DNA of 64,000 nucleotides from Faecalibacterium prausnitzii. Its GTDB lineage: Bacteria > Bacillota > Clostridia > Oscillospirales > Ruminococcaceae. Under the pieces are notes generated by a model. That model worked only from the letters and a program-made list of their open reading frames with translations. It was not told where the DNA came from and searched no databases. The stretch lies in NCBI RefSeq assembly GCF_003287405.1, contig NZ_PRLD01000006.1, positions 1-64,000 of the forward strand, read 5' to 3'. Positions 36,914 through 44,331 of this stretch are shown here, piece after piece. Position 1 is the first letter of the stretch; each line of letters begins with the position of its first letter. A program made the position numbers and the translations under genes.

Positions 36914-37707
36914 ATCTTCTTCCCCTCCCGCTCCTGCAAAATGGCTTGCACCGTGCGTGCCAGCGCCTCCCCTGCCGTTTCCGGTGCCCAGACCGTCGGC
37001 AGGCTCAGCGCGTGCAGCGCCGTGTGTCCCAGCCGCCGGGCGGCGGCAAAGTCTGTGCCGCCGGGCTTGGAAGCCAGATCTACGATCAGACTTTTCTTTG
37101 GCAGCGCTGCCAGCACCTGTGCCGTCAGCACCGGCGCGGGGATGGTGTTGACCACCGTATCAAAGGCGGCAGCTGCTGCGGCAAGCTCTGTCAGCGGCAC
37201 TGCCCGCAGCCCAAGCTCCTCTGCCATTGCCCGCTGCACCGGGCGGCGTGCCGCCACGGTCACCCGCGCACCCAGCGCCGCCAGACGCACCGCCAGCGCC
37301 CGCCCCACCGGGCCAAAACCCAGCACCAGCACCGCCGCGCCCCACAGGGTGCGGCTGCGCCGCTCCAGCAAAATGCCGATGCAGCCCTCGGCGGTGGGGA
37401 TGGCATTATACACAGTCAGCTCCGGGCGGGCAAAATAATCCACCAGCTCCACCCCCGCCGCCCGGGCGATGGACAACGCACTCTCCGTCACCTTACCGCC
37501 CAGCGCCAGCGCACCGGGCTTTGCCGTGCCCAGCAGCTGCGCCAGCGGCAAATCAGCCTGTTCCAGCGGGAGCGGCAGCAGGATGCAGTCTGCCTGCGGC
37601 AGCTGCTGCACGCCGCCCACCGTATACCCTGCCCGCGCCAGTGCACGCCCTGCCGCCGCCTGCCGGGCATCGCTGCCCACCACCGCAAACCGCTTTGTCT
37701 GTCTCAT
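36910..37707 (-). CDS. spoVFA: Dipicolinate synthase subunit A
   Basis: The 265-residue protein begins KRFAVVGSDARQAAAGRALARAGY and carries a nucleotide-binding GFGPVGRALAVRLAALGARVTVAAR fold near 125-150, then IVDLASKPGGTDF, both typical of DpaA/SpoVFA. It is somewhat shorter than the Bacillus protein of about 300 residues. No other sporulation gene is near. It is the first gene of a two-gene operon. Confidence 0.88.
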   Translation of the reverse strand: MRQTKRFAVVGSDARQAAAGRALARAGYTVGGVQQLPQADCILLPLPLEQADLPLAQLLGTAKPGALALGGKVTESALSIARAAGVELVDYFARPELTVYNAIPTAEGCIGILLERRSRTLWGAAVLVLGFGPVGRALAVRLAALGARVTVAARRPVQRAMAEELGLRAVPLTELAAAAAAFDTVVNTIPAPVLTAQVLAALPKKSLIVDLASKPGGTDFAAARRLGHTALHALSLPTVWAPETAGEALARTVQAILQEREGKKI

Positions 37708-37956
37708 GCCGTCATCTCCCCTTTTCCGCTGTGCGCCATCCTATGCAGGAAGATGAAAATGCGTGAGGGGGACAATTTTGAATGCGCTCCGCGTTGCGGG
37801 GCACCCCTTCCGTCATCGCCTGTGGCGAACGCAGTGAGCCTGAGGGGGTCTTTCTAAGTCTACCAACAAAAAACTCCCCCGGCAGGTTGCCGGAGGAGCA
37901 TTCATTTTTCTATTCTAAACACGGATGCGCCGCCCTGACATGGTGCGCAGCCGGTC
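37708..37956. other. Spacer with a fragment of the dispersed repeat
   Basis: No gene is visible. ACAATTTTGAATGCGCTCCG at about 37771 matches the distal end of the REP/MITE-like repeat (minus orientation), without its hairpin. GGCGAACGCAGTGAGCCTGA, around 37825, resembles part of the element at 61705-61925. A hairpin with CTCCCCCGGCA and TGCCGGAGG near 37872-37897 may end transcription of the membrane gene at 37957. Confidence 0.4.
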
Positions 37957-38556
37957 TTACTTCAGGAACTTTGCCACGGCGCGGGCGACGATGCCGCCCA
38001 GAATGCCGGACACCAGAAACTCGGCTACGCCCTGCACGCCAACCAGCAGCACAACGAACATGAAGGGGTTGGCAGCGCCCTTGACGGACACCAGATTCTG
38101 CACATAGTCGCAGCCGTAGAAAGCCAGCACGATGTAGCCCATGAAGAACAGGGTATTCAGGGCGGGTGCGGTCATGGCGCTGACGATGTAGCTCCAGGTG
38201 CGGGACTTGTCCAGCTGCTGCAGGCCCTTAAAGATCAGGCCGCAGCACAGACCCATGAGCACACGCATACCCACGCACAGGATAAAGGTGTTCAGCGGGC
38301 TGACCTGAAACAGTGCGCCGGTCATGGCAGATGCGCCGGTGATGGCATCGTAGAAGCTCACAGCGCCGAACACGCCGCCCAGCAGGGCACCCACGGCGGG
38401 ACCCATGGTGATAGCGCCCACAGCGATGGGAAGGGTGAGGAAGCTCATGTACAGCGGGCCCATGGGCACACTGCCCAGACCGACAAGCTTCATCACCAGT
38501 TCAATGGCCACCAGCAGGGCCACACGAGTCAGAGTCTTGGTATTGGTATTCTTCAT
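37957..38556 (-). CDS. ECF transporter S component, probably for pantothenate
   Basis: The 199-residue membrane protein has about six helices with the N-terminal TRVALLVAIELVMKLVGLG and the early PMGPLYMSFLTLPIAVGAITMGP motif of ECF S components. It lies beside a type III pantothenate kinase and coaBC, so pantothenate is the likeliest substrate (PanT-like). That is inferred from context only. It needs a shared ECF module from elsewhere. GGAGGAAAAC precedes the ATG. Confidence 0.7.
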   Translation of the reverse strand: MKNTNTKTLTRVALLVAIELVMKLVGLGSVPMGPLYMSFLTLPIAVGAITMGPAVGALLGGVFGAVSFYDAITGASAMTGALFQVSPLNTFILCVGMRVLMGLCCGLIFKGLQQLDKSRTWSYIVSAMTAPALNTLFFMGYIVLAFYGCDYVQNLVSVKGAANPFMFVVLLVGVQGVAEFLVSGILGGIVARAVAKFLK

Positions 38557-38698
38557 AATTCAGTTTTCCTCCTGCTGCCGTTCCGCCCTTTTTGTCGGAT
38601 ACGGCGCAAACCTGCCCGCTCTGTGCGGGTTTTAGGTGAATATTCAAATCTCTTGGAAGCGCGTTATTGTGTCAGGGCGTGTTCCAGAGAAAAATGCG

Positions 38699-39682
38699 TT
38701 AGAATCTGTCGCCGGGGAAGCGCACCCCGGCGCTGCGGCGCGCCACCGTGAGCACCCGGCTCACCGCGATGCTGGTGTCCAGCATCCGGGCGCACAGCTC
38801 CTGATCTCCGGTGGTCATGGCGCGGTAAAAGGCCTCGAACTCTGCCGCCTGCCGGGGACGGTCCCCGTTCAGGTTGTAGTGCTCCTCCTTGCCCTCGTTG
38901 GGGTGGAAGGTCACGCCGCCGCAGTAGTTCGGGGTGGATTTTTGCAGAATGTAGCCCTTTGTGCCCTGAATGATGCAGCGGGCAGGGGCTGCGCAGTCCT
39001 TGGCGGCAAGGCTTACCGCCTTGAAGCCGCTGTAATCCATCATCAGCACACCGCTGGTGTCGATGTTGCGCTCCATGTTGGCGGCATACACCGCCTTGTT
39101 GGGCTCACCGAACAGACCCACGATGTAGCTGACGTTGTACACGCCCAAATCCATCAGTGCGCCGCCCGCGCACAGCGGGTCGAACACCGGCGGGGTCTGC
39201 CCGGCGCAAAAGGCGTCGTACCGGCTGGAATACTGGCTGAAGCTGCACTGCACCATACGCACCGTGCCCACCCGGGGCAGCAGTTCCCGGAGCTTTGCGT
39301 AGTTGGGCTGGTACTGGGTGGTCATCGCCTCAAAGAGGAACAGCCGCTTGCGCTGTGCCAGCGCTGCCAGTTCCTCGGTCTCGGCGGCGGTCACCGCCAT
39401 GGGCTTTTCCACAATGACGTGCTTGCCCGCCTCCAGCGCCACCCGGGCGTAACGGGCGTGCTGCAAATTGGGCACGGCAATGTAGACCGCGTCTACCCAT
39501 TGCAGCAGCTCAAAATAATTGGTGGTGTGCTGTGGGATCTGATATTGCGCACACAGCTCTGCGGCTTTTGCCGCCGAGCGTGGGGTGCTGCACACCGCCT
39601 GCACAGTAAACGGCGTGTGCTCCACAAGCCATGGCAAAAATTCCTGCACGATCTTACCCGTGCCAAGAATGCCCAGTTTCAT
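38699..39682 (-). CDS. Gfo/Idh/MocA family oxidoreductase
   Basis: The 327-residue enzyme has the Rossmann start KLGILGTGKIVQEF, the EKP motif (VIVEKPMAV) with catalytic Lys near residue 92, and a C-terminal alpha/beta domain (GGALMDLGVYNVSYI). These enzymes oxidise or reduce sugars or related polyols with NAD(P). The substrate is unknown. It lies 27 bases after coaX, so it may be cotranscribed with it despite unrelated chemistry. Confidence 0.88.
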   Translation of the reverse strand: MKLGILGTGKIVQEFLPWLVEHTPFTVQAVCSTPRSAAKAAELCAQYQIPQHTTNYFELLQWVDAVYIAVPNLQHARYARVALEAGKHVIVEKPMAVTAAETEELAALAQRKRLFLFEAMTTQYQPNYAKLRELLPRVGTVRMVQCSFSQYSSRYDAFCAGQTPPVFDPLCAGGALMDLGVYNVSYIVGLFGEPNKAVYAANMERNIDTSGVLMMDYSGFKAVSLAAKDCAAPARCIIQGTKGYILQKSTPNYCGGVTFHPNEGKEEHYNLNGDRPRQAAEFEAFYRAMTTGDQELCARMLDTSIAVSRVLTVARRSAGVRFPGDRF

Positions 39683-39709
39683 AATGCTCTCCCTTATCCT
39701 CTTGTCCCC

Positions 39710-40600
39710 TCAGCCTACCAGCGTCTCCGGCTCGCGGCGGGTGCGGCGGTTGGGGTACGGGTGCTTTGCCCGGGGGCGTCCCTGCTGACCGTAGTGTCTG
39801 CCGCCGCCATGGCTGCGGCCGTGCTCCTGCGGGGCGTTCAGCTGGTACAGCAATGCCAGCCCCTTCATCAGCAGCTCCGGGTCATAGGCCAGGGGGTGGC
39901 GGCACAGCGGGGTGACGTATTTTGCCAGCCCGCCGGTGACCACCAGCGTAGCCGGGCTGCCCAGCTCCTCCTCAATGCGCTGCACCATGCCGTCAATGAG
40001 CACGGCGGTGCCCAGCACCGAGCCGGACAGCATACAGCTTTCGGTATTGGTGCCGATGGCTTTTTTCGGGGAGCCCAGATGCACCTGCGGCAGCTGGGCG
40101 CAACGCTCGCCCAGTGCGCGCAGCCCGGTGGAAAGGCCGGGGCAGATCACGCCACCCCGGAATACCCGGTCTTTGTCCACCACATTAAAGGTGGTGGCGG
40201 TGCCAAGGTCTACCGTGATGACCGGCAGCGGAAAGTTTGCCGCCGCGTAGGCGGCATCCACCAGCCGGTCCTTGCCCACGGCGCGGGGCTCGTCCACCCC
40301 CATGGTCAGCCCGGTGCGGATGTCCGGCGAAACGATGACCGGCTTTTTGCCGGTGTAGTGACGGGCGCATTCGGCCAGTGCCCCGGTGATCTGGGGCACT
40401 ACGCTGGTAAGCACCGCACCCTCAAAGCGCATGGGGCGCTCCGGGTGGCGGCGGTGCGCAAAAATTTTATCCATTTCGGCACGATATTCCGCAGCCGTGC
40501 GGGTGCGCACCGTGTCCATGCGCGCCACAAAGCATACACGTCCGTCCCGGATGCCCCCAAGGGCGACGGTGGTGTTGCCTATATCAATGGCTAAGATCAT
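39710..40600 (-). CDS. coaX: Type III pantothenate kinase
   Basis: I chose ATG 40600 (MILAIDIGNTTVALGG), with AAAGGAAAA upstream; the longer frame is noncoding. The 296-residue protein has the ASKHA phosphate-binding motif DIGNT, GVDEPRAVGKDRLVDAAYAA and DLGTATTFNVVD. It phosphorylates pantothenate, the first step of CoA synthesis. The C-terminal 45 residues form an unusual basic, His/Arg/Gly-rich tail (HGRSHGGGRHYGQQGRPRAK...), absent from typical CoaX and probably disordered. Confidence 0.92.
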   Translation of the reverse strand: MILAIDIGNTTVALGGIRDGRVCFVARMDTVRTRTAAEYRAEMDKIFAHRRHPERPMRFEGAVLTSVVPQITGALAECARHYTGKKPVIVSPDIRTGLTMGVDEPRAVGKDRLVDAAYAAANFPLPVITVDLGTATTFNVVDKDRVFRGGVICPGLSTGLRALGERCAQLPQVHLGSPKKAIGTNTESCMLSGSVLGTAVLIDGMVQRIEEELGSPATLVVTGGLAKYVTPLCRHPLAYDPELLMKGLALLYQLNAPQEHGRSHGGGRHYGQQGRPRAKHPYPNRRTRREPETLVG

Positions 40601-40706
40601 AATTCTGTTTTCCTTTTCAAAGTAAAAGAAAAGAACCGGTTTGCTCTTTGTCAAGCGTATTTTACCGCATTTTTGCTCAGGATACAAGTTCCCGGCAAAG
40701 ATTTTG

Positions 40707-40735
40707 TTGTGCTGGTGGAAGTTTTGCATTATACT
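40707..40735 (+). promoter_or_regulatory. coaBC promoter
   Basis: TTGTGC (40707-40712), 17 bp, TATACT (40730-40735). The divergent coaX side has a TTGACA on the minus strand near 40653 with a weak -10. Confidence 0.65.
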
Positions 40736-40784
40736 AAGGTAAGATATGTGGAAAAGAACTGTTTTTCCGGGAGGTAAACGAACC

Positions 40785-41984
40785 ATGGATCTGAACGGCA
40801 AGTGCGTCCTGCTGGGCGTGAGCGGCGGTATTGCCGCCTATAAGATGGCCAATGTGGCCAGTGCACTGCGCAAGCTGGGTGCGGATGTGGAGGTCATCAT
40901 GACCCGGAACGCCACCCAGTTCATCACCCCTCTCACCTTTGAGACCCTGACCGGCCACAAGTGCATGGTGGACACCTTTGACCGGGATTTCAAGTTTGAG
41001 GTCACCCACATCTCGCTGGCAAAAAAGGCAGATGTGATCTTAGTCGCCCCCGCCACCGCCAACGTCATTGCCAAAATGGCGCACGGCATTGCGGACGATA
41101 TGCTTACCACCGTGGTGCTGGCTGCCAAGTGTCCAAAGCTTGTGTCCCCCGCCATGAACACCGGAATGCTGGAAAACCCCATCACGCAGGATAACCTTGC
41201 CACGCTGGAGCGGTACGGCTTTACCGTCATCCCCTCAGAAAGCGGCGTGCTGGCCTGCAAGGATGTGGGCAGCGGACGCCTGCCCAAGGAGGAGGTACTG
41301 CTGGAGCACATCCTGCACACCATCGCCCGCCCGAAGGATCTGGCAGGGCTGCGCATTGCGGTGACCGCCGGCCCCACGCAGGAGGCGCTGGACCCGGTGC
41401 GCTACCTGACCAACCACTCCACCGGCAAGATGGGCTACGCCCTTGCCCGCGCCGCCGCCATGCGGGGCGCGGAGGTGACCCTGATCCACGGGCAGACCGC
41501 GCTGCCGCCGGTCAAATTCACCACCGATGTGCCGGTGACAAGTGCCCGGCAGATGTACGAGGCGGTGACCAGCCGCTTTGACGCCACCGATGTGCTCATC
41601 ATGGCAGCTGCCGTGGCGGACTACCGCCCCGCTACCGTGGCAGACGACAAGATCAAAAAGAAGGAGGGCGACCTCTCTATCCCGGTGGAGCGCACCGAGG
41701 ATATCCTTGGCACCATCGGCCCCCGCAAGACCCACCAGTTCCTGTGCGGGTTTTCCATGGAGACCCGGGACCTTGTGGAAAACTCCTCCGCAAAGCTTGC
41801 CAAGAAAAATCTGGACATGGTGGTAGCCAACAACCTTAAGGTGGCCGGTGCAGGCTTTGGCGTAGACACCAACGTGGTCACCTTCATCACCCCGGACGGC
41901 ACCCGGGAGCTGCCTTTGATGAGCAAGGCAGACGTAGCCGATGCCATTCTGGACGAGATCCTGCAGCGGCGGGCAAAAAAGTAA
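40785..41984 (+). CDS. coaBC: Bifunctional phosphopantothenoylcysteine decarboxylase/synthase
   Basis: ATG 40785 follows GGGAGGTAAAC. The 399-residue protein has the N-terminal flavoprotein CoaC domain (LLGVSGGIAAYKMAN; VAPATANVIAKMAHGIADD; PAMNTGMLENP, with the catalytic Asn region). The C-terminal CoaB domain has VTAGPTQEALDPVRYLTNHSTGKMG and IMAAAVADYRP. It performs steps two and three after CoaX. Together with the divergent coaX and the putative pantothenate transporter it forms a CoA cluster. Confidence 0.95.
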   Translation: MDLNGKCVLLGVSGGIAAYKMANVASALRKLGADVEVIMTRNATQFITPLTFETLTGHKCMVDTFDRDFKFEVTHISLAKKADVILVAPATANVIAKMAHGIADDMLTTVVLAAKCPKLVSPAMNTGMLENPITQDNLATLERYGFTVIPSESGVLACKDVGSGRLPKEEVLLEHILHTIARPKDLAGLRIAVTAGPTQEALDPVRYLTNHSTGKMGYALARAAAMRGAEVTLIHGQTALPPVKFTTDVPVTSARQMYEAVTSRFDATDVLIMAAAVADYRPATVADDKIKKKEGDLSIPVERTEDILGTIGPRKTHQFLCGFSMETRDLVENSSAKLAKKNLDMVVANNLKVAGAGFGVDTNVVTFITPDGTRELPLMSKADVADAILDEILQRRAKK

Positions 41985-42087
41985 TACTGCCGGGATTTTG
42001 TTGTACACATATCACAAAATCCACAAAAGATTTATGGTTCTTTCCGAAAATTCGGCCTTACCTGTTTATTTTATGCTGCAAAAATTA

Positions 42088-42093
42088 TATAAT
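42088..42093 (+). promoter_or_regulatory. Candidate murC promoter -10
   Basis: TATAAT at 42088-42093 lies in an AT-rich tract after coaBC; the -35 (about TTTATT) is weak. Confidence 0.4.
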
Positions 42094-42165
42094 AAGGGTG
42101 TGTCCCCATATTTGGAAGGAATCGGTCTGCGCTGCAGCCGTTAATATTTGGAGGAGAGCCTTACT

Positions 42166-43551
42166 ATGTTCATGTACTCGGATTATAGCCAGCATCTGCT
42201 GGACAATGTAAAGAAGATCCATTTTATCGGCTGCGGCGGCAGCGGAATGTACCCGCTGATCCAGATCTTGGCCGCCAAAGGCTACGAGCTGTCCGGCAGC
42301 GATGTGCTGGACGGCAGCATCATCCGCTACGAGCGGGAGATGGGCGTAAAGGTCAGCCTTGGCCACAATGCGGATAACGTTGTTGGTGCGGACATGGTGG
42401 TGTACTCTGCCGCTATCTCCAAGGATAACGTGGAGCTGAACGCAGCCGCCTCCTACGGCATCCCCACCGTGGAGCGCAGCGTGCTGCTGGGCTATGTGAG
42501 CCGCCTGTACAAGCAGAGCATCTGCGTGTCCGGCACCCACGGCAAGACCACTACCACCTCCATGATCACCACTGCGCTGGAACTGGCAGGGCGCGACCCC
42601 TCTGCCGTCATCGGCGGTAAGCTGCCCCTCATCAACGGCTACGGCAAGGCCGGCAAGGGCGATGATGTCGTTATCGAGGCCTGCGAGTTTGCCGAAACCT
42701 TCCTGAAGCTGACCCCCTACCTGTCCGTGGTGCTGAACATCGACAACGACCATCTGGACTACTACGGCAGCATGGGTGAGCTGAAGTTCGCCTTCAAGCG
42801 CTTTGCCCTGATGACCCAGTTCATGATCTTTGCCAACGCCGACGATAAGAACACCATGGACGTGATGTACACACTGGACCGCCGGGTGCGCACCTTTGCC
42901 ATCGACAACCACGCCGACTACCGCGCTGTCAACGTCAACGAGTATAAGCCCGGCTTCTTTGAGTTCGACCTGAAGGAGTGGAATACGACCGACACCACCC
43001 GCATCCGCCTGTCCGTGCCCGGCCGCCACAATATTTATAATGCACTGGCCATGTGCGCCGTGTGCCGCTTTGTGGGCCTGAGCGCAGAGCAGTGCGCCGA
43101 GGCTGCCCTGAACTTCAAGGGCGCAGGCCGCCGCTTTGAGGTGTACGGCGAGTGCAACGGTGCGCTGGTCATCGACGACTACGCCCACCACCCCACCGAG
43201 CTGCGCGCCACCCTGAACACCGCCAAGGAGATGGGCTACAAGCGCCTGATCGCCGTCCACCAGCCGTTTACATACAGCCGCACCAAGATGCTGTTCAACG
43301 ACTTTGTGGATGTGCTCAAGATCCCGGACATCACGGTGCTGACCCCCATCATGGGCAGCCGCGAGCCCAACGACCCCACCATTACCAGCGCAAAGCTGGC
43401 AGCACAGATCCCCGGCTCCGTGCTGGTGAACAGCCTGCAGGAAGCCGCCGACTGGGTAAAGCAGAACGCCCAGCCCGGCGATCTGGTCATCACCCTCGGC
43501 TGCGGCGATATCTATAAAGCCAGCAAGATGATGGTGGAAAAGGACCAGTAA
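42166..43551 (+). CDS. murC: UDP-N-acetylmuramate--L-alanine ligase
   Basis: ATG 42166 has GGAGGAGAG upstream, giving 461 residues. The N-terminal UDP-binding motif is HFIGCGGSGMYPL, the ATP P-loop VSGTHGKTTTTSM is near residue 115, and NIDNDHLDYYG and DDYAHHPTELRATL are the central and C-terminal Mur ligase motifs. It adds L-Ala to UDP-MurNAc in the cytoplasm. A strong terminator follows. Confidence 0.96.
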   Translation: MFMYSDYSQHLLDNVKKIHFIGCGGSGMYPLIQILAAKGYELSGSDVLDGSIIRYEREMGVKVSLGHNADNVVGADMVVYSAAISKDNVELNAAASYGIPTVERSVLLGYVSRLYKQSICVSGTHGKTTTTSMITTALELAGRDPSAVIGGKLPLINGYGKAGKGDDVVIEACEFAETFLKLTPYLSVVLNIDNDHLDYYGSMGELKFAFKRFALMTQFMIFANADDKNTMDVMYTLDRRVRTFAIDNHADYRAVNVNEYKPGFFEFDLKEWNTTDTTRIRLSVPGRHNIYNALAMCAVCRFVGLSAEQCAEAALNFKGAGRRFEVYGECNGALVIDDYAHHPTELRATLNTAKEMGYKRLIAVHQPFTYSRTKMLFNDFVDVLKIPDITVLTPIMGSREPNDPTITSAKLAAQIPGSVLVNSLQEAADWVKQNAQPGDLVITLGCGDIYKASKMMVEKDQ

Positions 43552-43559
43552 TTTTATTT

Positions 43560-43607
43560 AAAAAAGGACACCGGACAGCCCGCAGGCTATCCGGTGTCCT
43601 TTTTTTA
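43560..43607. terminator. Terminator between murC and the toxin gene
   Basis: AAAGGACACCGGA and its complement flank a GC-rich top, with A-run on the left and T-run on the right; it can serve both convergent genes. Confidence 0.9.
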
Positions 43608-43623
43608 GATGCAGCGGCTGCTG

Positions 43624-43887
43624 TCAGGTGTCATCGTAATGTCCGCGGCAGGAAACGATAAACACAATGCCGTTTTCTTCGTAGTAAACGATGCGGTTCA
43701 CATCGTCGATACGGCGGCTCCACCAGCCGCTGAGCGTACCGCGCAGCGGTTCCGGCTTGCCGATGCCGTCAAAGGCGTTGCGGGCGATATCTTTGATCAG
43801 CGCGTTGATGCGTTTCAATGTCTTTTTGTCCTGCATCTGCCAATAAAGATAATCCTCCCATGCGCGATCTTCCCACAGCAGCCGCAT
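43624..43887 (-). CDS. yoeB: YoeB-family mRNA interferase toxin
   Basis: The 87-residue protein has the Txe/YoeB signature: WEDRAWEDYLYWQMQDKKTLKRINALIKDI near the start, then EPLRGTLSGWWSRRIDDVNRIVYY and the C-terminal CRGHY. YoeB cleaves mRNA on the ribosome. Its ATG overlaps the antitoxin stop by one base (TGATG), which couples their synthesis. Confidence 0.93.
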   Translation of the reverse strand: MRLLWEDRAWEDYLYWQMQDKKTLKRINALIKDIARNAFDGIGKPEPLRGTLSGWWSRRIDDVNRIVYYEENGIVFIVSCRGHYDDT

Positions 43888-44144
43888 CAGGCTTCCTCGA
43901 TGAGGTCATGCGGGGCAAAATGCGCCTTGCCGCTGCGCACATCCCGCATGATGCCTTCCAGATAACGCTGATTGGCAGAGGAATAAAAGGGGTCTGCGGT
44001 CAGCTCGAACGGAATGCGCTTTTCCCGGGCGCAGGCCTTGAGAAAGATCGTTATAGCCGTGTTCATGCTCAGGCCGATCTCGTCAAAGGTTTGTTCTGCT
44101 TCATGCTTCACGGCATCATCCACGCGTACACTGATCTGTGCCAT
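43887..44144 (-). CDS. RelB/DinJ-family antitoxin
   Basis: I chose ATG 44144 (MAQISVRVDD), with AAGGAGGTG upstream; a GTG nine bases earlier overlaps that site. The 85-residue protein has a ribbon-helix-helix N-terminus (AQISVRVDDAVKHEAEQTFDEIGLSMNTAITIFLKAC) and an acidic C-terminal part that would bind the toxin. Pairing a DinJ-type antitoxin with a YoeB toxin is a known mixed combination. It probably represses its own promoter. Confidence 0.92.
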   Translation of the reverse strand: MAQISVRVDDAVKHEAEQTFDEIGLSMNTAITIFLKACAREKRIPFELTADPFYSSANQRYLEGIMRDVRSGKAHFAPHDLIEEA

Positions 44145-44168
44145 ATCCAGCACCTCCTTCTTTCTTTG

Positions 44169-44197
44169 ATTTTACCACAAGAGAAAGCAAAATGCAA
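44169..44197 (-). promoter_or_regulatory. Toxin-antitoxin promoter
   Basis: On the minus strand TTGCAT (44192-44197), 17 bp, TAAAAT (44169-44174) with TGG before the -10. Distance to the antitoxin start is about 20 bases, so the leader is very short. Confidence 0.7.
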
Positions 44198-44255
44198 TCA
44201 AGATGCTTTCTTTTTATTGTATGCCTTTCATCCTGAAATATTCCCGCAGAGACAG

Positions 44256-44291
44256 GGAGCGCCCCGCAGCCATTCGGCTGCGGGGCGCTCC
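44256..44291. terminator. Perfect 16-bp hairpin after the YhgE-like gene
   Basis: GGAGCGCCCCGCAGCC (44256-44271) pairs fully with 44276-44291 around ATTC. No T-run follows on either strand, so it may act as an RNA-stabilising or Rho-type end rather than an intrinsic terminator. Confidence 0.6.
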
Positions 44292-44331
44292 TTGTGCATC
44301 TATATACGATTCTGGAAGGATGTTGGCATTA

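Noticed and set aside
38557-38698. Leader before the ECF S component as a riboswitch
   Set aside because: Only one short hairpin (CCCGC/GCGGG) is visible and no known vitamin riboswitch motif; insufficient support.
44256-44291. Strong hairpin as an intrinsic terminator
   Set aside because: Kept only as a terminator-like site; without a T-run a firm call is not justified.
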